The notes: generated from the sequence alone by a model not told the origin. A DNA stretch of 54,373 nt from an uncultured Alphaproteobacteria bacterium (GCA_902826245.1 CADEEA010000015.1:1-54373); one strand, 5' to 3'. Shown: positions 1-8,380, numbered from the stretch's first letter. Translations and numbers: made by a program.

Positions 1-20
1 GCGCGTCCGGGATGACGGAG
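1..20. repeat. partial end of dispersed palindromic repeat (family C)
   Basis: The first bases of the window (cgcgtccgggatgacgg) closely match the right end of the palindromic element at 47745-47850 (cgcgtccggaatgacgg). The window therefore probably begins inside a copy of this family whose other arm lies outside. The assignment rests on about 17 bases, so it is tentative. Confidence 0.45.
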
Positions 21-50
21 CGAGGGAACAAGGAAGCGGAAAGTCGGTGT

Positions 51-1127
51 TTACTCCCGCGCCCGCCCGTCGTTATCCATACCGGCTATCCAGTCTCGGA
101 TCAGCGCCACGGCGCGCTGGTCCACAAGCTGGCGCCCGAGTTCCGGCATCATCACGCCGGGATCGTCGCTTTGCATGCGGTGGAGCAGGATCGAGCGTTC
201 GGGATGGCTGGGCTCGATGGCGAAATCGTAGCCCCCGGATGCGCGACCGGCCGCGACAGGGCGCTTGAAGACGCCCCAGAGCGCGGGATCGCTCTGCGAC
301 CAGCGCAGATCGAGGCCTGACGTGTGCGCGGGGCCGTCGGGGTTGTGGCAGTGGGCGCAATTCACATCGAGATAGGCGCGGGCCCGCTCCGCCAGAGGGC
401 CGGAAGTGGAATTGTAAGCGTCAGCAACGCGCGGCGCATCAGCCGGCGCGCGGTCAAGTAGGCCGGTTTGCTCCCAGTGACTCAGTTGATTGCTGGCGCC
501 AGCTCCATACGGGAAGTCGCGGTTGAGGTTCCGCGTTGTGGGCCCGATCGGCGTGATCGCGCCAGCGCGGTCGTGGCAGCCCTTGCACTGATTGCGGTTC
601 GGCACGGCCCAGTCCAGCGCAACGGCGTGTCCATCCGCGTCCGTGAAGCTCACCGGAATATCGGCGCCGGCGGGGGAGAGCCGCGCTTCGGTCTGGGCTT
701 CGTTCCAAATATAGGGCAGTGCGATCCAGCCCTCTTCGCGGCGGATGAGCAGGCGCGTCTCCAGGAAGCGCAGGCTTTCGGTTGGTCGGCGCATGTCGGC
801 GGCGAACGCGAAGGTCTTGATCAGCACCGTTCCGACCGGGAACTCGAACACGGTTTCGCTATTGTACTGCGCTTGTTCGCCAGGCGGCACGAATACGTAA
901 CGGAACTTCAGCGCGCCATCGGACCAGAGCGGCGTGTTGAGTTCGTAGGGGGTGACCCCCGTGTTCGGCTCGCGCGCGCTTGTGTCGCGGAAGAAGCGGT
1001 AGGCGGAAAGCAGTTCGGGCGCGCGCTCTGCGACTATGGCGGCTTGGTTGACGGGAGCGTGGTTGGCCACGCGCGCAGTGGCGCTGGCGGCGAAAAGCAG
1101 GACCAGGGCGGCCAGCGCGGCGCGCAT
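51..1127 (-). CDS. SO2930/HNE_0200-family diheme c-type cytochrome
   Basis: Secreted c-type cytochrome of about 358 residues. It begins with a hydrophobic signal peptide (residues 1-18). Two heme-attachment motifs are visible, CKGCH at 181-185 and CAHCH at 257-261, and a Met-rich stretch (VMMPELG) near residue 330 could supply an axial ligand. I start at the ATG at 1127, which has AAGGGAG six bases upstream, rather than the TTG two codons earlier. The family (TIGR03806-like) usually sits beside a parallel beta-helix protein, as here. Expected location is the periplasm. Electron donor, acceptor and substrate are unknown to me. Confidence 0.85.
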   Translation of the reverse strand: MRAALAALVLLFAASATARVANHAPVNQAAIVAERAPELLSAYRFFRDTSAREPNTGVTPYELNTPLWSDGALKFRYVFVPPGEQAQYNSETVFEFPVGTVLIKTFAFAADMRRPTESLRFLETRLLIRREEGWIALPYIWNEAQTEARLSPAGADIPVSFTDADGHAVALDWAVPNRNQCKGCHDRAGAITPIGPTTRNLNRDFPYGAGASNQLSHWEQTGLLDRAPADAPRVADAYNSTSGPLAERARAYLDVNCAHCHNPDGPAHTSGLDLRWSQSDPALWGVFKRPVAAGRASGGYDFAIEPSHPERSILLHRMQSDDPGVMMPELGRQLVDQRAVALIRDWIAGMDNDGRARE

Positions 1128-1138
1128 CGTCAACTCCC

Positions 1139-1236
1139 TTGGACCGCCGGCGTCCTCGCCGGCGACAGTGTTCTGTGCAAACCGGCGCTAGCGTATTCGC
1201 AAGCCCTCTCGCCGGCGAGGACGCCGGCGGTCCAAG
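1139..1236. repeat. dispersed palindromic repeat, family A, copy 1
   Basis: The left arm (1139-1164, TTGGACCGCCGGCGTCCTCG and on) is complementary to the right arm (1210-1236), so the unit can form a long GC-rich hairpin with an internal loop of about 45 bases. It lies between the beta-helix and cytochrome genes, both on the minus strand. A close copy occurs at 5281-5375 and a diverged one inside dnaX at 48674-48758. Confidence 0.85.
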
Positions 1237-1256
1237 GGGGTGGCGCTCCCACGGCG

Positions 1257-2477
1257 CTAATCCCTGATCCGCACCTGCTCCGGCTCCGCAATCGCTAACA
1301 GCGGCGGAAAGCTCGGATCGGGTGCTGCTTCGCTCAGCGGCGCGCCCGCCACCGACACCCCGAGCGACAGAAACGAGCCTGCCCCCCCGCGCGATGAGCG
1401 ATTGTCGCGCATCACGATGCGCACGCTTTCGTTGCGTGGGGTCCCTCTCACGGAGAACAGCGTGGCGCCGTCCCACAGCACGTCGGGAAACGCGACGCCC
1501 ATTTGCGCCAAGGCCGCCAACTCGCCCGCCGGGGCGAAGCCCGTATTTCCGAACCGATTGTCGCGGATCATGATGTCTCGCGGCAGCGGGTTGTAGTTGG
1601 CGTCCTGGAACTCGTTGCGATAGGCGGTGATCAGCACATTGGCCGTGCCGTTGTCGCCGATGTCGTTCTTGAACACGTGCACGCCGCGATTGGCCATGAT
1701 CAGCACCCCGGTGCCGGCCGGTACGCTGGCGACGATATTGCCTGCGGGTGCGAAATTCGGCGTGTTGTTGTTGGAGATGGCGTTCTCGAACACGCGGATC
1801 GAGTGCCCGCCCTGTTGCGGCAGGCCCGGCAGGTCGAACACCAGGATGCCGCCAGTATTGCGGGTGGCGGTGTTGTTGAACACGTCGGCGTTGTAGCTGT
1901 TCTCGATCTCGATCCCCGCGACGTTTAGCTCCGCCACATTGTCGCGCACGATGATATTGCGCGACTGGCCGACATAGATGCCGGCGTCGGACGCCCCGCG
2001 CGCGATGGAATCGCGGATCAGCACATTGGTGCAATTGACCGGGTAGAGCCCGTAGGCGCCGTTCTCGGGGTTGGGCCCGCGGGTCCATTCCGCGCGCACG
2101 CCGCGGAAGGTGATGCCGTTGCAATCGCGCACCTTGATGGCGTCGCCGCGCGCGTTCTCGACCGCGAAATCGCGCAGCACCACCCCGTCGGAGGTGACCA
2201 ACAGGCCCTCAGCGCCGCGGCGTTGGTTGGTGAAGGAGAGGATCGAGCGGGCTTCGCCTTCGCCCCTGATGGTGACGCGATCGATATCGAGCGAGAGCCC
2301 GGAGCTCAGTTCAAAGCGCCCGCGCGCGAGGTGTACGGTGTCTCCAGGCCGCGCCTCGATTAACGCCGTCTGCAGAGCTTGCTCGGCGCCCGCGCCGGGA
2401 CGAATGCGCCAGGTGCGGGCCTCGGCCTGGCCTACCATACAAAGCGTCGCGGCGAGCGCGGCGATCAGGATTTTCAT
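1257..2477 (-). CDS. parallel beta-helix repeat protein (TIGR03805-like)
   Basis: Predicted secreted right-handed beta-helix protein of 406 residues. A signal peptide (residues 1-21, ending QAEA) is followed by short repeats rich in N, V and I with the cadence of pectate-lyase-like coils (for example RDNVAELNVAGIEIENS). The ATG at 2477 has a strong GGAGGTG upstream and removes 12 implausible codons. It is the first gene of a pair with the diheme cytochrome; the 129-base gap holds palindromic repeat A. The fold suggests carbohydrate binding or cleavage, but I see no catalytic signature. Partnership with the cytochrome is known for the family; the function is not. Confidence 0.82.
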   Translation of the reverse strand: MKILIAALAATLCMVGQAEARTWRIRPGAGAEQALQTALIEARPGDTVHLARGRFELSSGLSLDIDRVTIRGEGEARSILSFTNQRRGAEGLLVTSDGVVLRDFAVENARGDAIKVRDCNGITFRGVRAEWTRGPNPENGAYGLYPVNCTNVLIRDSIARGASDAGIYVGQSRNIIVRDNVAELNVAGIEIENSYNADVFNNTATRNTGGILVFDLPGLPQQGGHSIRVFENAISNNNTPNFAPAGNIVASVPAGTGVLIMANRGVHVFKNDIGDNGTANVLITAYRNEFQDANYNPLPRDIMIRDNRFGNTGFAPAGELAALAQMGVAFPDVLWDGATLFSVRGTPRNESVRIVMRDNRSSRGGAGSFLSLGVSVAGAPLSEAAPDPSFPPLLAIAEPEQVRIRD

Positions 2478-2594
2478 ATCCACCTCCAATTTGGCGCCAG
2501 CATCACGTCCCAATCGCCGTGTGTAAAGGCGCCGCTGCGGTCAGCTGGAGACCTGCGCACGAGCGGGTTTGGCGCCTGGGTACAGGTTGCCGCA

Positions 2595-2645
2595 TTCGAC
2601 AAACTCAGGCTGACGAAGACTGGCGTCACGCTGAGCCTGTCGAAG
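2595..2645. repeat. dispersed palindromic repeat, family B, copy 1
   Basis: TTCGACAAACTCAGGCTGAC and its near-complement ending CTGAGCCTGTCGAAG form a hairpin. Related copies are at 23688-23741, 24866-24935 and 46988-47041. Every copy is intergenic. This one is in the 223-base gap between the NUDIX and beta-helix genes, which shows no other signal. Confidence 0.85.
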
Positions 2646-2700
2646 CGCGACGCCGGGGCGCCGCGCCGGGCAGGGCCTACCCCAATACCAATTGCACCAT

Positions 2701-3144
2701 TTAGTCGCCCGCGCCGGACAGGAGCATTTTCCGTGCCGCCTCGATCACGCGCGCGGTCTCACTCCATAGTTCCGCCATCACCAGTTCGTCGGGGCGGAAG
2801 AACCGCGCCTCGCGCGCGTCGTCCCCGGCCTTGGGCTCACCCGAGATCCAACGCGCAGCGTAGTCGATCAGCACGTAATGGCCCCAGGGATCGGGACCCG
2901 GCGCGGCGCGCGATGCGAGCACCGCATCGACCACGTCAATGAGGCCGACGATCTCGGCTTCGCAGCCGGTCTCTTCCTTCAACTCACGCAGCGCCGCGTC
3001 GCTCGCGCGCTCGCCCCATTCGATGCGCCCACCTGGCAGCGACCACTGATTCTCCAGCGGCGGCGCGCCGCGTCGAATTAGAAGCACCCGATCGCCATGC
3101 AGGCAGACGATTCCAGCAGCGGCGATGGGGCGGCGTTCGCTCAT
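2701..3144 (-). CDS. NUDIX hydrolase
   Basis: Protein of 147 residues with a canonical Nudix box at residues 38-60 (G-G-R-IEWGE...REL-K-EETG). The box binds Mg2+ and hydrolyses a nucleoside diphosphate linked to another group. The ATG at 3144 shares one base with the TGA of the upstream GDT1-like gene (TGATG), so the two are translationally coupled. Substrate cannot be inferred; the size and an IRRG segment recall ADP-ribose or MutT-like enzymes. The long N-terminal extension that is open upstream belongs to the overlapping gene. Confidence 0.88.
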   Translation of the reverse strand: MSERRPIAAAGIVCLHGDRVLLIRRGAPPLENQWSLPGGRIEWGERASDAALRELKEETGCEAEIVGLIDVVDAVLASRAAPGPDPWGHYVLIDYAARWISGEPKAGDDAREARFFRPDELVMAELWSETARVIEAARKMLLSGAGD

Positions 3145-3419
3145 CACGGCTTCAGCGCACCCCAGAGCATGAGCGCGCCGATGGCGATGAAGCCCGCGCC
3201 GGCGACGATCTTCAGCATTGGTCCCTCGACGAACTCGCGCGCGATCGATCCGGCGATCGTGGCGACGCCCGCTGAGGCCACCAGGGCTGCAGAAGAAGCA
3301 AGAAAAACCAGCCACTTGGAGCGCCCCTCGTCGGCGGCGAACAAGGCGGTGGCGATCTGGGTTTTATCGCCCAATTCAGCGACAAACACGGAGAGGAAGA
3401 TGGTGAGAAAAGCGGTCAT
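3144..3419 (-). CDS. GDT1/UPF0016 (TMEM165-like) cation transporter, single-repeat form
   Basis: Small membrane protein of 91 residues with three hydrophobic segments. The family signature E-x-G-D-K-T is at residues 15-20 (ELGDKT). Family members exchange Ca2+ or Mn2+ for protons. Bacterial versions are often single-repeat proteins of about 90 residues that assemble as pairs, and this length fits. The ATG at 3419 is chosen because the signature then falls in the first helix. The NUDIX gene follows with a one-base overlap. Confidence 0.85.
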   Translation of the reverse strand: MTAFLTIFLSVFVAELGDKTQIATALFAADEGRSKWLVFLASSAALVASAGVATIAGSIAREFVEGPMLKIVAGAGFIAIGALMLWGALKP

Positions 3420-3561
3420 GGCGCTTGCGCTAGACCAGCATCGGCGGCTGCACAAGCAGCGCCCTCAAACGAAGATGCGCGACGCTCTCGCGCCGCGCAT
3501 CTGGTGGGCTTGAGCCCTTGTTCTTTGGAGCGCCCCGCTCTTGCGTGGCGCCCCGCGGCAC

Positions 3562-3690
3562 TTACCGCTTCGCTGCTTTCTTCTTCTTTGCAGCTTTACG
3601 CGGCGCCTTCTTGGCGGCCTTCTTTCTCGGAGCGGCCTTCTTTGCCTTCTTCGCAACCTTCTTGGCTGCCTTCTTTGCTTTCTTAGCCAT
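3562..3690 (-). CDS. 42-residue Lys/Ala-rich histone-H1-like protein
   Basis: Below the usual ORF length cut. From ATG 3690 the frame reads MAKKAKKAAKKVAKKAKK and continues as KAA/KAP units to a TAA at 3562-3564. About half the residues are Lys or Arg and most of the rest are Ala, with two prolines. This composition matches bacterial histone-H1-like or AlgP-type C-terminal tails that bind DNA or RNA. GGAG lies about 10 bases upstream. It stands alone between a GlcD-like gene and the GDT1-like gene. The reading frame is clear; the nucleoid role is inferred from composition only. Confidence 0.75.
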   Translation of the reverse strand: MAKKAKKAAKKVAKKAKKAAPRKKAAKKAPRKAAKKKKAAKR

Positions 3691-3857
3691 GCCCTGGCTC
3701 CTCTGTTGTCACGGCGACGCGCCGCAGTACGTCGCCATAATGTCATGCGCAAGTAGAATTGCCACAGAAAAAATCTCGCGAGGCGAATCTGCAACAATGA
3801 GTCGCGTGCGAGTCGCCGTGTACGCGCTCATCGCGCGATGTGAATCCGCGCGCGCGA

Positions 3858-5243
3858 TCAGCTCAACAATACGCGCGGGTTCATCAGATTGTTGGGGTCG
3901 AATGCGCGCTTGAGCGACCGCATTAGCGCAAGTGATTCGGCGTTCTTGAAGCGGGCGAGGTCGCCCTTGCGGGCGACGCCGATGCCGTGCTCGGCGGAGA
4001 TCGATCCGCCCAGCCCGACGGCGACCTCGAACACCGCGTCGGTGAGCGCGGCGCCCGGGAAGGCCTCCTGCGTCATGCCGGGAGGGGTGAGGATCGTGTA
4101 GTGAAAATTGCCGTCGCCCATGTGGCCGAAGGCGACCACGCGTGCGCCTCGGCAGAGCGCCTCCATGCGGGCGTTGGCGCGGTCAAGGAATGCGGGCGTC
4201 TGCGAAACCGGCACGCTGATGTCGTGGCTGACCTGGGGGCCCTCCGGCTTGTGGCCCGCTGACATCGCCTCGCGCAAAGACCAGAAATCCCTTGCCTGGC
4301 TTGAGTTTTCGGCGATCAGAGCGTTCTCGATCTCGCCTGCTTCCAGCGCTGCCGCAAGCGCCGCCTCGATCGCGTGGCGCAGCCCGGCTTCATGCGCCGC
4401 TTCGAACTCGATCAGCACCAGCAAGGCCGCGCCTGGGATCGGATCGCGCGTCGCTGCCACGTTCTTGACAGTCAGGTTCACGCCCAAGCGGTTCATGACT
4501 TCAAACGCCGACACCGCGCCGGTCGCGGCCTTCAGTCGGTGCAGCAGAGCAAGCGCATGCTGCCCTGAACCGGCTGCGGCGACCGCCACCTCGCGCACAG
4601 CCGGGATGGGGACGAGCTTCAAGCTGGCGGCGGTGACGACGCCCAGGGTTCCCTCCGCGCCGAAGAAAATCTGCTTCAGGTCATAGCCGGTATTGTCCTT
4701 GCGCAGCGACTTCAATCCGTCGAGCACGCGCCCGTCGGCGAGCACCACCTCTAGGCCCAACACGAGCTCGCGCATCATCCCGTAGCGCAGCACATGCACG
4801 CCCCCCGCATTGGTGGAAACGAGGCCGCCGATGGTCGCGCTGCCCTCGCTGGCGAGGCTCAAAGGGAATCGCCGCGCCGAATCGGCGGCCGCTTGTTGCA
4901 CTGCCGCAAGCACCGCGCCGGCCTCCGCGATGAGCGAATCGTTGGCGGCGTCGATGACGCGGATGGCATTCATCCGTTTGGTCGAGAGCAGCACCTCGCC
5001 TTGCGGAATCTGGCCGCCAACGAGCCCCGTATTGCCGCCCTGCGGCGTGATCGCGACGCCGGCTTCCGCGCAGAGCCGAACAATGGCGACGACTTCCTGC
5101 GTGGTGGCCGGCATGGCCATGAACGGGGTGTGGCCATGGAAGCGCCCGCGCCATTCTTGGAGATGCGGGGCAAGGATGTCAGCGTCGGTGATATAGCCTT
5201 TGGGGCCGAGTAGGGTTGCGAGCTTAGCGAAGAGATCGGACAT
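3858..5243 (-). CDS. FAD-binding oxidase, D-2-hydroxyglutarate / D-lactate dehydrogenase family (GlcD-like)
   Basis: Flavoenzyme of 461 residues in the PCMH-type FAD family. The N-terminal FAD domain contains PQGGNTGLVGGQ near residue 70 and a Gly-rich GGLVSTNAGG segment. The C-terminal substrate domain has GHMGDGNFHY (373-382) and SAEHGIG (416-422), the metal and active-site histidine motifs of D-2-hydroxyacid dehydrogenases. Expected reaction is oxidation of a D-2-hydroxyacid with transfer of electrons to a quinone, ETF or cytochrome. Which hydroxyacid cannot be read from the sequence. Length is normal for the family. Confidence 0.88.
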   Translation of the reverse strand: MSDLFAKLATLLGPKGYITDADILAPHLQEWRGRFHGHTPFMAMPATTQEVVAIVRLCAEAGVAITPQGGNTGLVGGQIPQGEVLLSTKRMNAIRVIDAANDSLIAEAGAVLAAVQQAAADSARRFPLSLASEGSATIGGLVSTNAGGVHVLRYGMMRELVLGLEVVLADGRVLDGLKSLRKDNTGYDLKQIFFGAEGTLGVVTAASLKLVPIPAVREVAVAAAGSGQHALALLHRLKAATGAVSAFEVMNRLGVNLTVKNVAATRDPIPGAALLVLIEFEAAHEAGLRHAIEAALAAALEAGEIENALIAENSSQARDFWSLREAMSAGHKPEGPQVSHDISVPVSQTPAFLDRANARMEALCRGARVVAFGHMGDGNFHYTILTPPGMTQEAFPGAALTDAVFEVAVGLGGSISAEHGIGVARKGDLARFKNAESLALMRSLKRAFDPNNLMNPRVLLS

Positions 5244-5280
5244 CAGGCCACCATAGCGACACGCGAGAGACCTGCCATAC

Positions 5281-5375
5281 TTGGACCGTCGGCGTCCTCG
5301 CCGGCGTCTTTGTGATCCTCGTGGTGCGGTGCTCGCCGCCGCGGAAGAAGCCGGCGAGGACGCCGGCGGTCCAAG
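5281..5375. repeat. dispersed palindromic repeat, family A, copy 2
   Basis: Left arm 5281-5306 (TTGGACCGTCGGCGTCCTCG...) and right arm 5350-5375 (...GACGCCGGCGGTCCAAG) are complementary and nearly identical to copy 1. The intervening 43 bases differ from copy 1, so the arms are conserved while the loop varies. The copy fills the gap between tsaC and the GlcD-like gene, both on the minus strand. Confidence 0.85.
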
Positions 5376-5378
5376 AAT

Positions 5379-6296
5379 TCAGCGCGGCGCGGCGGCGCGG
5401 GCGAGGCGGTCGTTGATGGCTTCGCCGAGTCCAATGGAGGGGATTGGCGCCACTGCGATAGTTTCAGCGCCAGCGGCGTCCAGGGCGCGCAGGTGCGCGT
5501 AAAGATTGGCTGCAGCCTCCACGAGATCGCCGGTTGGCGAGAGCGAGAGGCCGCCGACAGGGGCTTCTGCGCCGAAGGCGAGGTAGGCTTCTCCTTCCCG
5601 CGGCGCTTCGGCGTTGAGCCTCAGCCGCGCGCGCGGCGCATAATGGCTTGCGAGCATGCCCGGCGCCTCGACGCTGCCCAAATGGGGGTCGGTGACAGGC
5701 CCAATCAGCTTTTGGATGGTTTCGCGCGGCGCCGCGCCAGGGCGCAGCAGCACTGCGCCGCCGTCAGCGGCAATCGCGACGATCGTAGACTCAAGCCCGA
5801 GCGCGCTGGCGCCGCCATCGAGGATTAGGTCTACGCGCTCGCCCAACTCCTCGCGCACATGAGCGGCGGTAGTCGAGCTCACTTTTCCGGAACGATTGGC
5901 GCTGGGTGCGGCAATGGGCTTGCCGAACACCCCAAGCAGCTCACGCGTGATTGGATGCGCTGGCGCGCGCAGGGCGATGCTTGTGAGCCCGGCGCAAGCG
6001 AGTTCGGCGACGGTGCTATCGGCGCGGCGCGGCGCGACGATCGTCAGCGGCCCGGGCCATAGAGCCTCCGCCAACGTAATTGCCTTGGCATGAAGATGGG
6101 CTTGGCGCAGCGCCGCGTCGAGATCGAGCACATGCGCGATCAGCGGATTGAAACGCGGCCGACCCTTGGCTTCGTAGATGCGCGCGACGGCGTTGGGGCT
6201 GGTTGCATCCGCGCCCAGGCCGTACACCGTCTCGGTCGGGAACGCGACGAGGCGACCCGCGCGCAGAATGCCCGCGGCGCGGTCGATCTCGGTCAT
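5379..6296 (-). CDS. tsaC: L-threonylcarbamoyladenylate synthase (TsaC/Sua5)
   Basis: Makes threonylcarbamoyl-AMP from threonine, bicarbonate and ATP, the first step of t6A modification of tRNA. The YrdC domain (about residues 5-190) has the FPTETVYGLG start, the KxR motif K44-G-R46 and an SANRSG segment. About 110 further residues form a Sua5-type C-terminal domain, so this 305-residue protein is the long form. Its ATG (6296) overlaps the stop of the upstream b561-YceI gene by four bases (ATGA). It is thus the last gene of a translationally coupled run with the YceI genes, an odd functional mix. Confidence 0.93.
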   Translation of the reverse strand: MTEIDRAAGILRAGRLVAFPTETVYGLGADATSPNAVARIYEAKGRPRFNPLIAHVLDLDAALRQAHLHAKAITLAEALWPGPLTIVAPRRADSTVAELACAGLTSIALRAPAHPITRELLGVFGKPIAAPSANRSGKVSSTTAAHVREELGERVDLILDGGASALGLESTIVAIAADGGAVLLRPGAAPRETIQKLIGPVTDPHLGSVEAPGMLASHYAPRARLRLNAEAPREGEAYLAFGAEAPVGGLSLSPTGDLVEAAANLYAHLRALDAAGAETIAVAPIPSIGLGEAINDRLARAAAPR

Positions 6297-7651
6297 GGCG
6301 CCCGCTGCGCCTCGACATGCACGCGCACGGCGATCTCGCGCGAAACGAATTCAGCGTCCGGATCGGACGCCATACCCAGATTGGCGTCGCGGCGGTCGAT
6401 GCTGATGGCGCCGTCCATGGTCGCCCGGTTGCCGGTGATGTCCAAAGTGAACGGCAAGCGCGCTTCGATCGGGCGGCCCTTGATGGTGAGCGTTCCGCGC
6501 GCCTCGTAGGCATTGCCCCCGCGCGAGCGGATGGAAGACGTGCGGAACACCGCTGTCGGATGGCTGGCCACATCGAACCATTCCTGCTGCGGCAGGCTTT
6601 GGTCGTGCAGGGCGACGCCGTCCGAGGCGGAAGCGGTATTGATCGTCACCAGTGCTGAGGATTGCGCGAGGTTGTTTGGGTCGAAGCGGATGTCGGCGCT
6701 CCATCTTGTGAAACGTCCCTCAAACGCCACGCCGGCATGGGTCCCGCTGAAGCGGATAGCGCTCGCGCCAGCGGCTACGGTCCAAGCCGGCGGCGCGCCC
6801 GCGGCCGCAGCTGTTCCTCCATGGCTGTGGCCATCGGCGTAGTGATCGTCCTCGGCTGTTGCTTCTTCGTGTTCATCAGCTTGGTGCTCAACCTCGCCGT
6901 CGTGGGTATGCAGCACTTCAGCGGGCGGTGCGCCGGCGCCGGTCGGCGGGTTCTGAAACACCCACAACGCCGCGAGCCCCGCCAGCGCGATGGCGGCGAA
7001 CCCGGCTGCGAGCGCATAAAAGCGCGCTGATGATTGCGGGGCGTCCCTCTCCAGGCCCGGAACCATGCGCGCCAGCACGCCGTCCTTGTCCACGAACTGG
7101 TGTTTCAGCGCCGCGGCTACATGAAGCGCGGTCAGCCCGATTGCGCCCCATGCCATCTTCGAGTGCGCATTCTCGAACACGCCCGCGAGCATGGCGCGCG
7201 CCTGGTCGGCAAGGTGGGATAACCCAAACAGGTGCGGAACCTGGAACAGCCCGAAATAAAGAGTAGGCACTTCCAACGGGCGGTCGTCGTGCACCGACCA
7301 GCCAGTCGACACGTAGAGCCAGCCGCTGAGCGGCATCGCGATGATGAGGAAATAGAACGCCCAATGCGTGGCGGTCGCCGCCAATTTCTCCCAGGGCTTC
7401 ATCGCCTCGGGCAAAGGCGGTGTGGGGTGCGTCAACCGCCACCCGAGCCGTGCGATGCTTAGCAACAGCACGGTAAGCCCGATCGATTTGTGCAATTGGA
7501 ACGCCGCGATCGCTTGCGCCTGCGTCGCCTTGTCCTCAAGCGCGTCGCCCATCCACCAGCCGAGCGGGATCATGCCGAGAATGGCGATGGCGATCGCCCA
7601 ATGCAGGACGATCGCCACCGCGCTATAGCGTGAGGGTGCTGTGCTCGTCAT
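6293..7651 (-). CDS. cytochrome b561 - YceI fusion protein
   Basis: Protein of 452 residues. The N-terminal half (about 1-235) is a cytochrome b561 domain with four main helices. It starts SRYSAVAIVLHWAIA and carries histidines (LHW, LHK, THW, LHV) suited to two b hemes; a fifth hydrophobic segment follows. A His/Glu/Asp-rich linker (about 250-290, with HTHDGEVEHQADEHEE) precedes a YceI lipocalin-like domain (about 295-450), expected to bind a polyisoprenoid quinone-like lipid in the periplasm. The acidic-His linker could bind metal. It overlaps the YceI lipoprotein gene upstream and tsaC downstream by four bases each. Confidence 0.9.
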   Translation of the reverse strand: MTSTAPSRYSAVAIVLHWAIAIAILGMIPLGWWMGDALEDKATQAQAIAAFQLHKSIGLTVLLLSIARLGWRLTHPTPPLPEAMKPWEKLAATATHWAFYFLIIAMPLSGWLYVSTGWSVHDDRPLEVPTLYFGLFQVPHLFGLSHLADQARAMLAGVFENAHSKMAWGAIGLTALHVAAALKHQFVDKDGVLARMVPGLERDAPQSSARFYALAAGFAAIALAGLAALWVFQNPPTGAGAPPAEVLHTHDGEVEHQADEHEEATAEDDHYADGHSHGGTAAAAGAPPAWTVAAGASAIRFSGTHAGVAFEGRFTRWSADIRFDPNNLAQSSALVTINTASASDGVALHDQSLPQQEWFDVASHPTAVFRTSSIRSRGGNAYEARGTLTIKGRPIEARLPFTLDITGNRATMDGAISIDRRDANLGMASDPDAEFVSREIAVRVHVEAQRAP

Positions 7652-8322
7652 TGGGTCGGGTTTGCCGGCGCCGCTGGTTGGGTGAATTCGGTCTCGATCT
7701 GGATCTCAATTTCATCGGAGACGCCAGCGCCCCCGGTTGCAAGCGGCAACAATACGGTCATGCCATAATCCGAGCGCTTTATGGTTCCGCGCGCGGAGAA
7801 CCCAAGCAACGCCATCGGAAACCCCATCGGGTGCTGGCGATAGCCTTGATTGAAAGTGACGTCGAAGGTGGCCGGATGTGTGATCCCGCGAATGGAGAGA
7901 TCGCCGGTCATGCGCCCGGTATTGGAGCCGGTGAGCTCAATCGCCGTTGACGTGAACGTCAGCGACGGATGCTGCGCCGCATCGAGCCATTGCGAGTTTT
8001 CCAGTTCTTCATCGAAGTCGCGCTGTCCGACATATTCTGTCTGGACCGAGTCTGATGCGACATTGGCGGTGACTGTGGACTTCGCTGGGTCTTCGGCGTT
8101 GAAGTTCAGCTGTCCCGACAAGCCGGTCAGGCGCAGCGTATAGTGCGAGAGGCCGAAATGGTTGGCCCGCACGACGATGCTGGAATGGGTGGGGTCGAGC
8201 GCATATTCCCCCGACGGCGCATCGATGGCGACCGGCGTTGGAGGGCCTTCCGGCGCTTTGGGCTGCGGTTGCTGGTTGCAGGCGGCAAGCGCCAAAGCTG
8301 CGACGATGAGGGCAATTCGCAT
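7648..8322 (-). CDS. YceI-family lipoprotein
   Basis: YceI-like protein of 224 residues. The N-terminus has a lipoprotein signal with lipobox LAAC (Cys about residue 15), followed by a Pro/Gln-rich spacer. The YceI barrel begins near the YALDPTHSSIVVRANHFGL segment. The family binds long-chain isoprenoids such as quinone tails, and a lipoprotein form would be anchored at a membrane facing the periplasm. It overlaps the b561-YceI gene by four bases. Its ribosome-binding AAGGAG lies directly after a triple 15-base tandem repeat that ends the preceding yceI gene. Confidence 0.9.
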   Translation of the reverse strand: MRIALIVAALALAACNQQPQPKAPEGPPTPVAIDAPSGEYALDPTHSSIVVRANHFGLSHYTLRLTGLSGQLNFNAEDPAKSTVTANVASDSVQTEYVGQRDFDEELENSQWLDAAQHPSLTFTSTAIELTGSNTGRMTGDLSIRGITHPATFDVTFNQGYRQHPMGFPMALLGFSARGTIKRSDYGMTVLLPLATGGAGVSDEIEIQIETEFTQPAAPANPTQ

Positions 8323-8335
8323 GTGTTAGGCTCCT

Positions 8336-8380
8336 TAGTCCTTACGGAATTAGTCCTTACGGAATTAGTCCTTACGGAAT
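8336..8380. repeat. three perfect tandem copies of a 15-bp unit
   Basis: The unit TAGTCCTTACGGAAT occurs three times (8336-8350, 8351-8365, 8366-8380) without mismatch. On the coding (minus) strand it reads TTCCGTAAGGACTAA, encoding the last residues and the TAA of the upstream yceI gene. The extra copies form the spacer before the next yceI start. Each copy carries a TAAGGA resembling a ribosome-binding site. It is a recent duplication or slippage product. Confidence 0.95.

Noticed and set aside
859..2124. 421-codon open frame on the minus strand, Arg-rich
   Set aside because: It overlaps the beta-helix and cytochrome genes in another frame. Its Arg/Ala/Pro-heavy composition is typical of GC-rich shadow frames and it has no domain.
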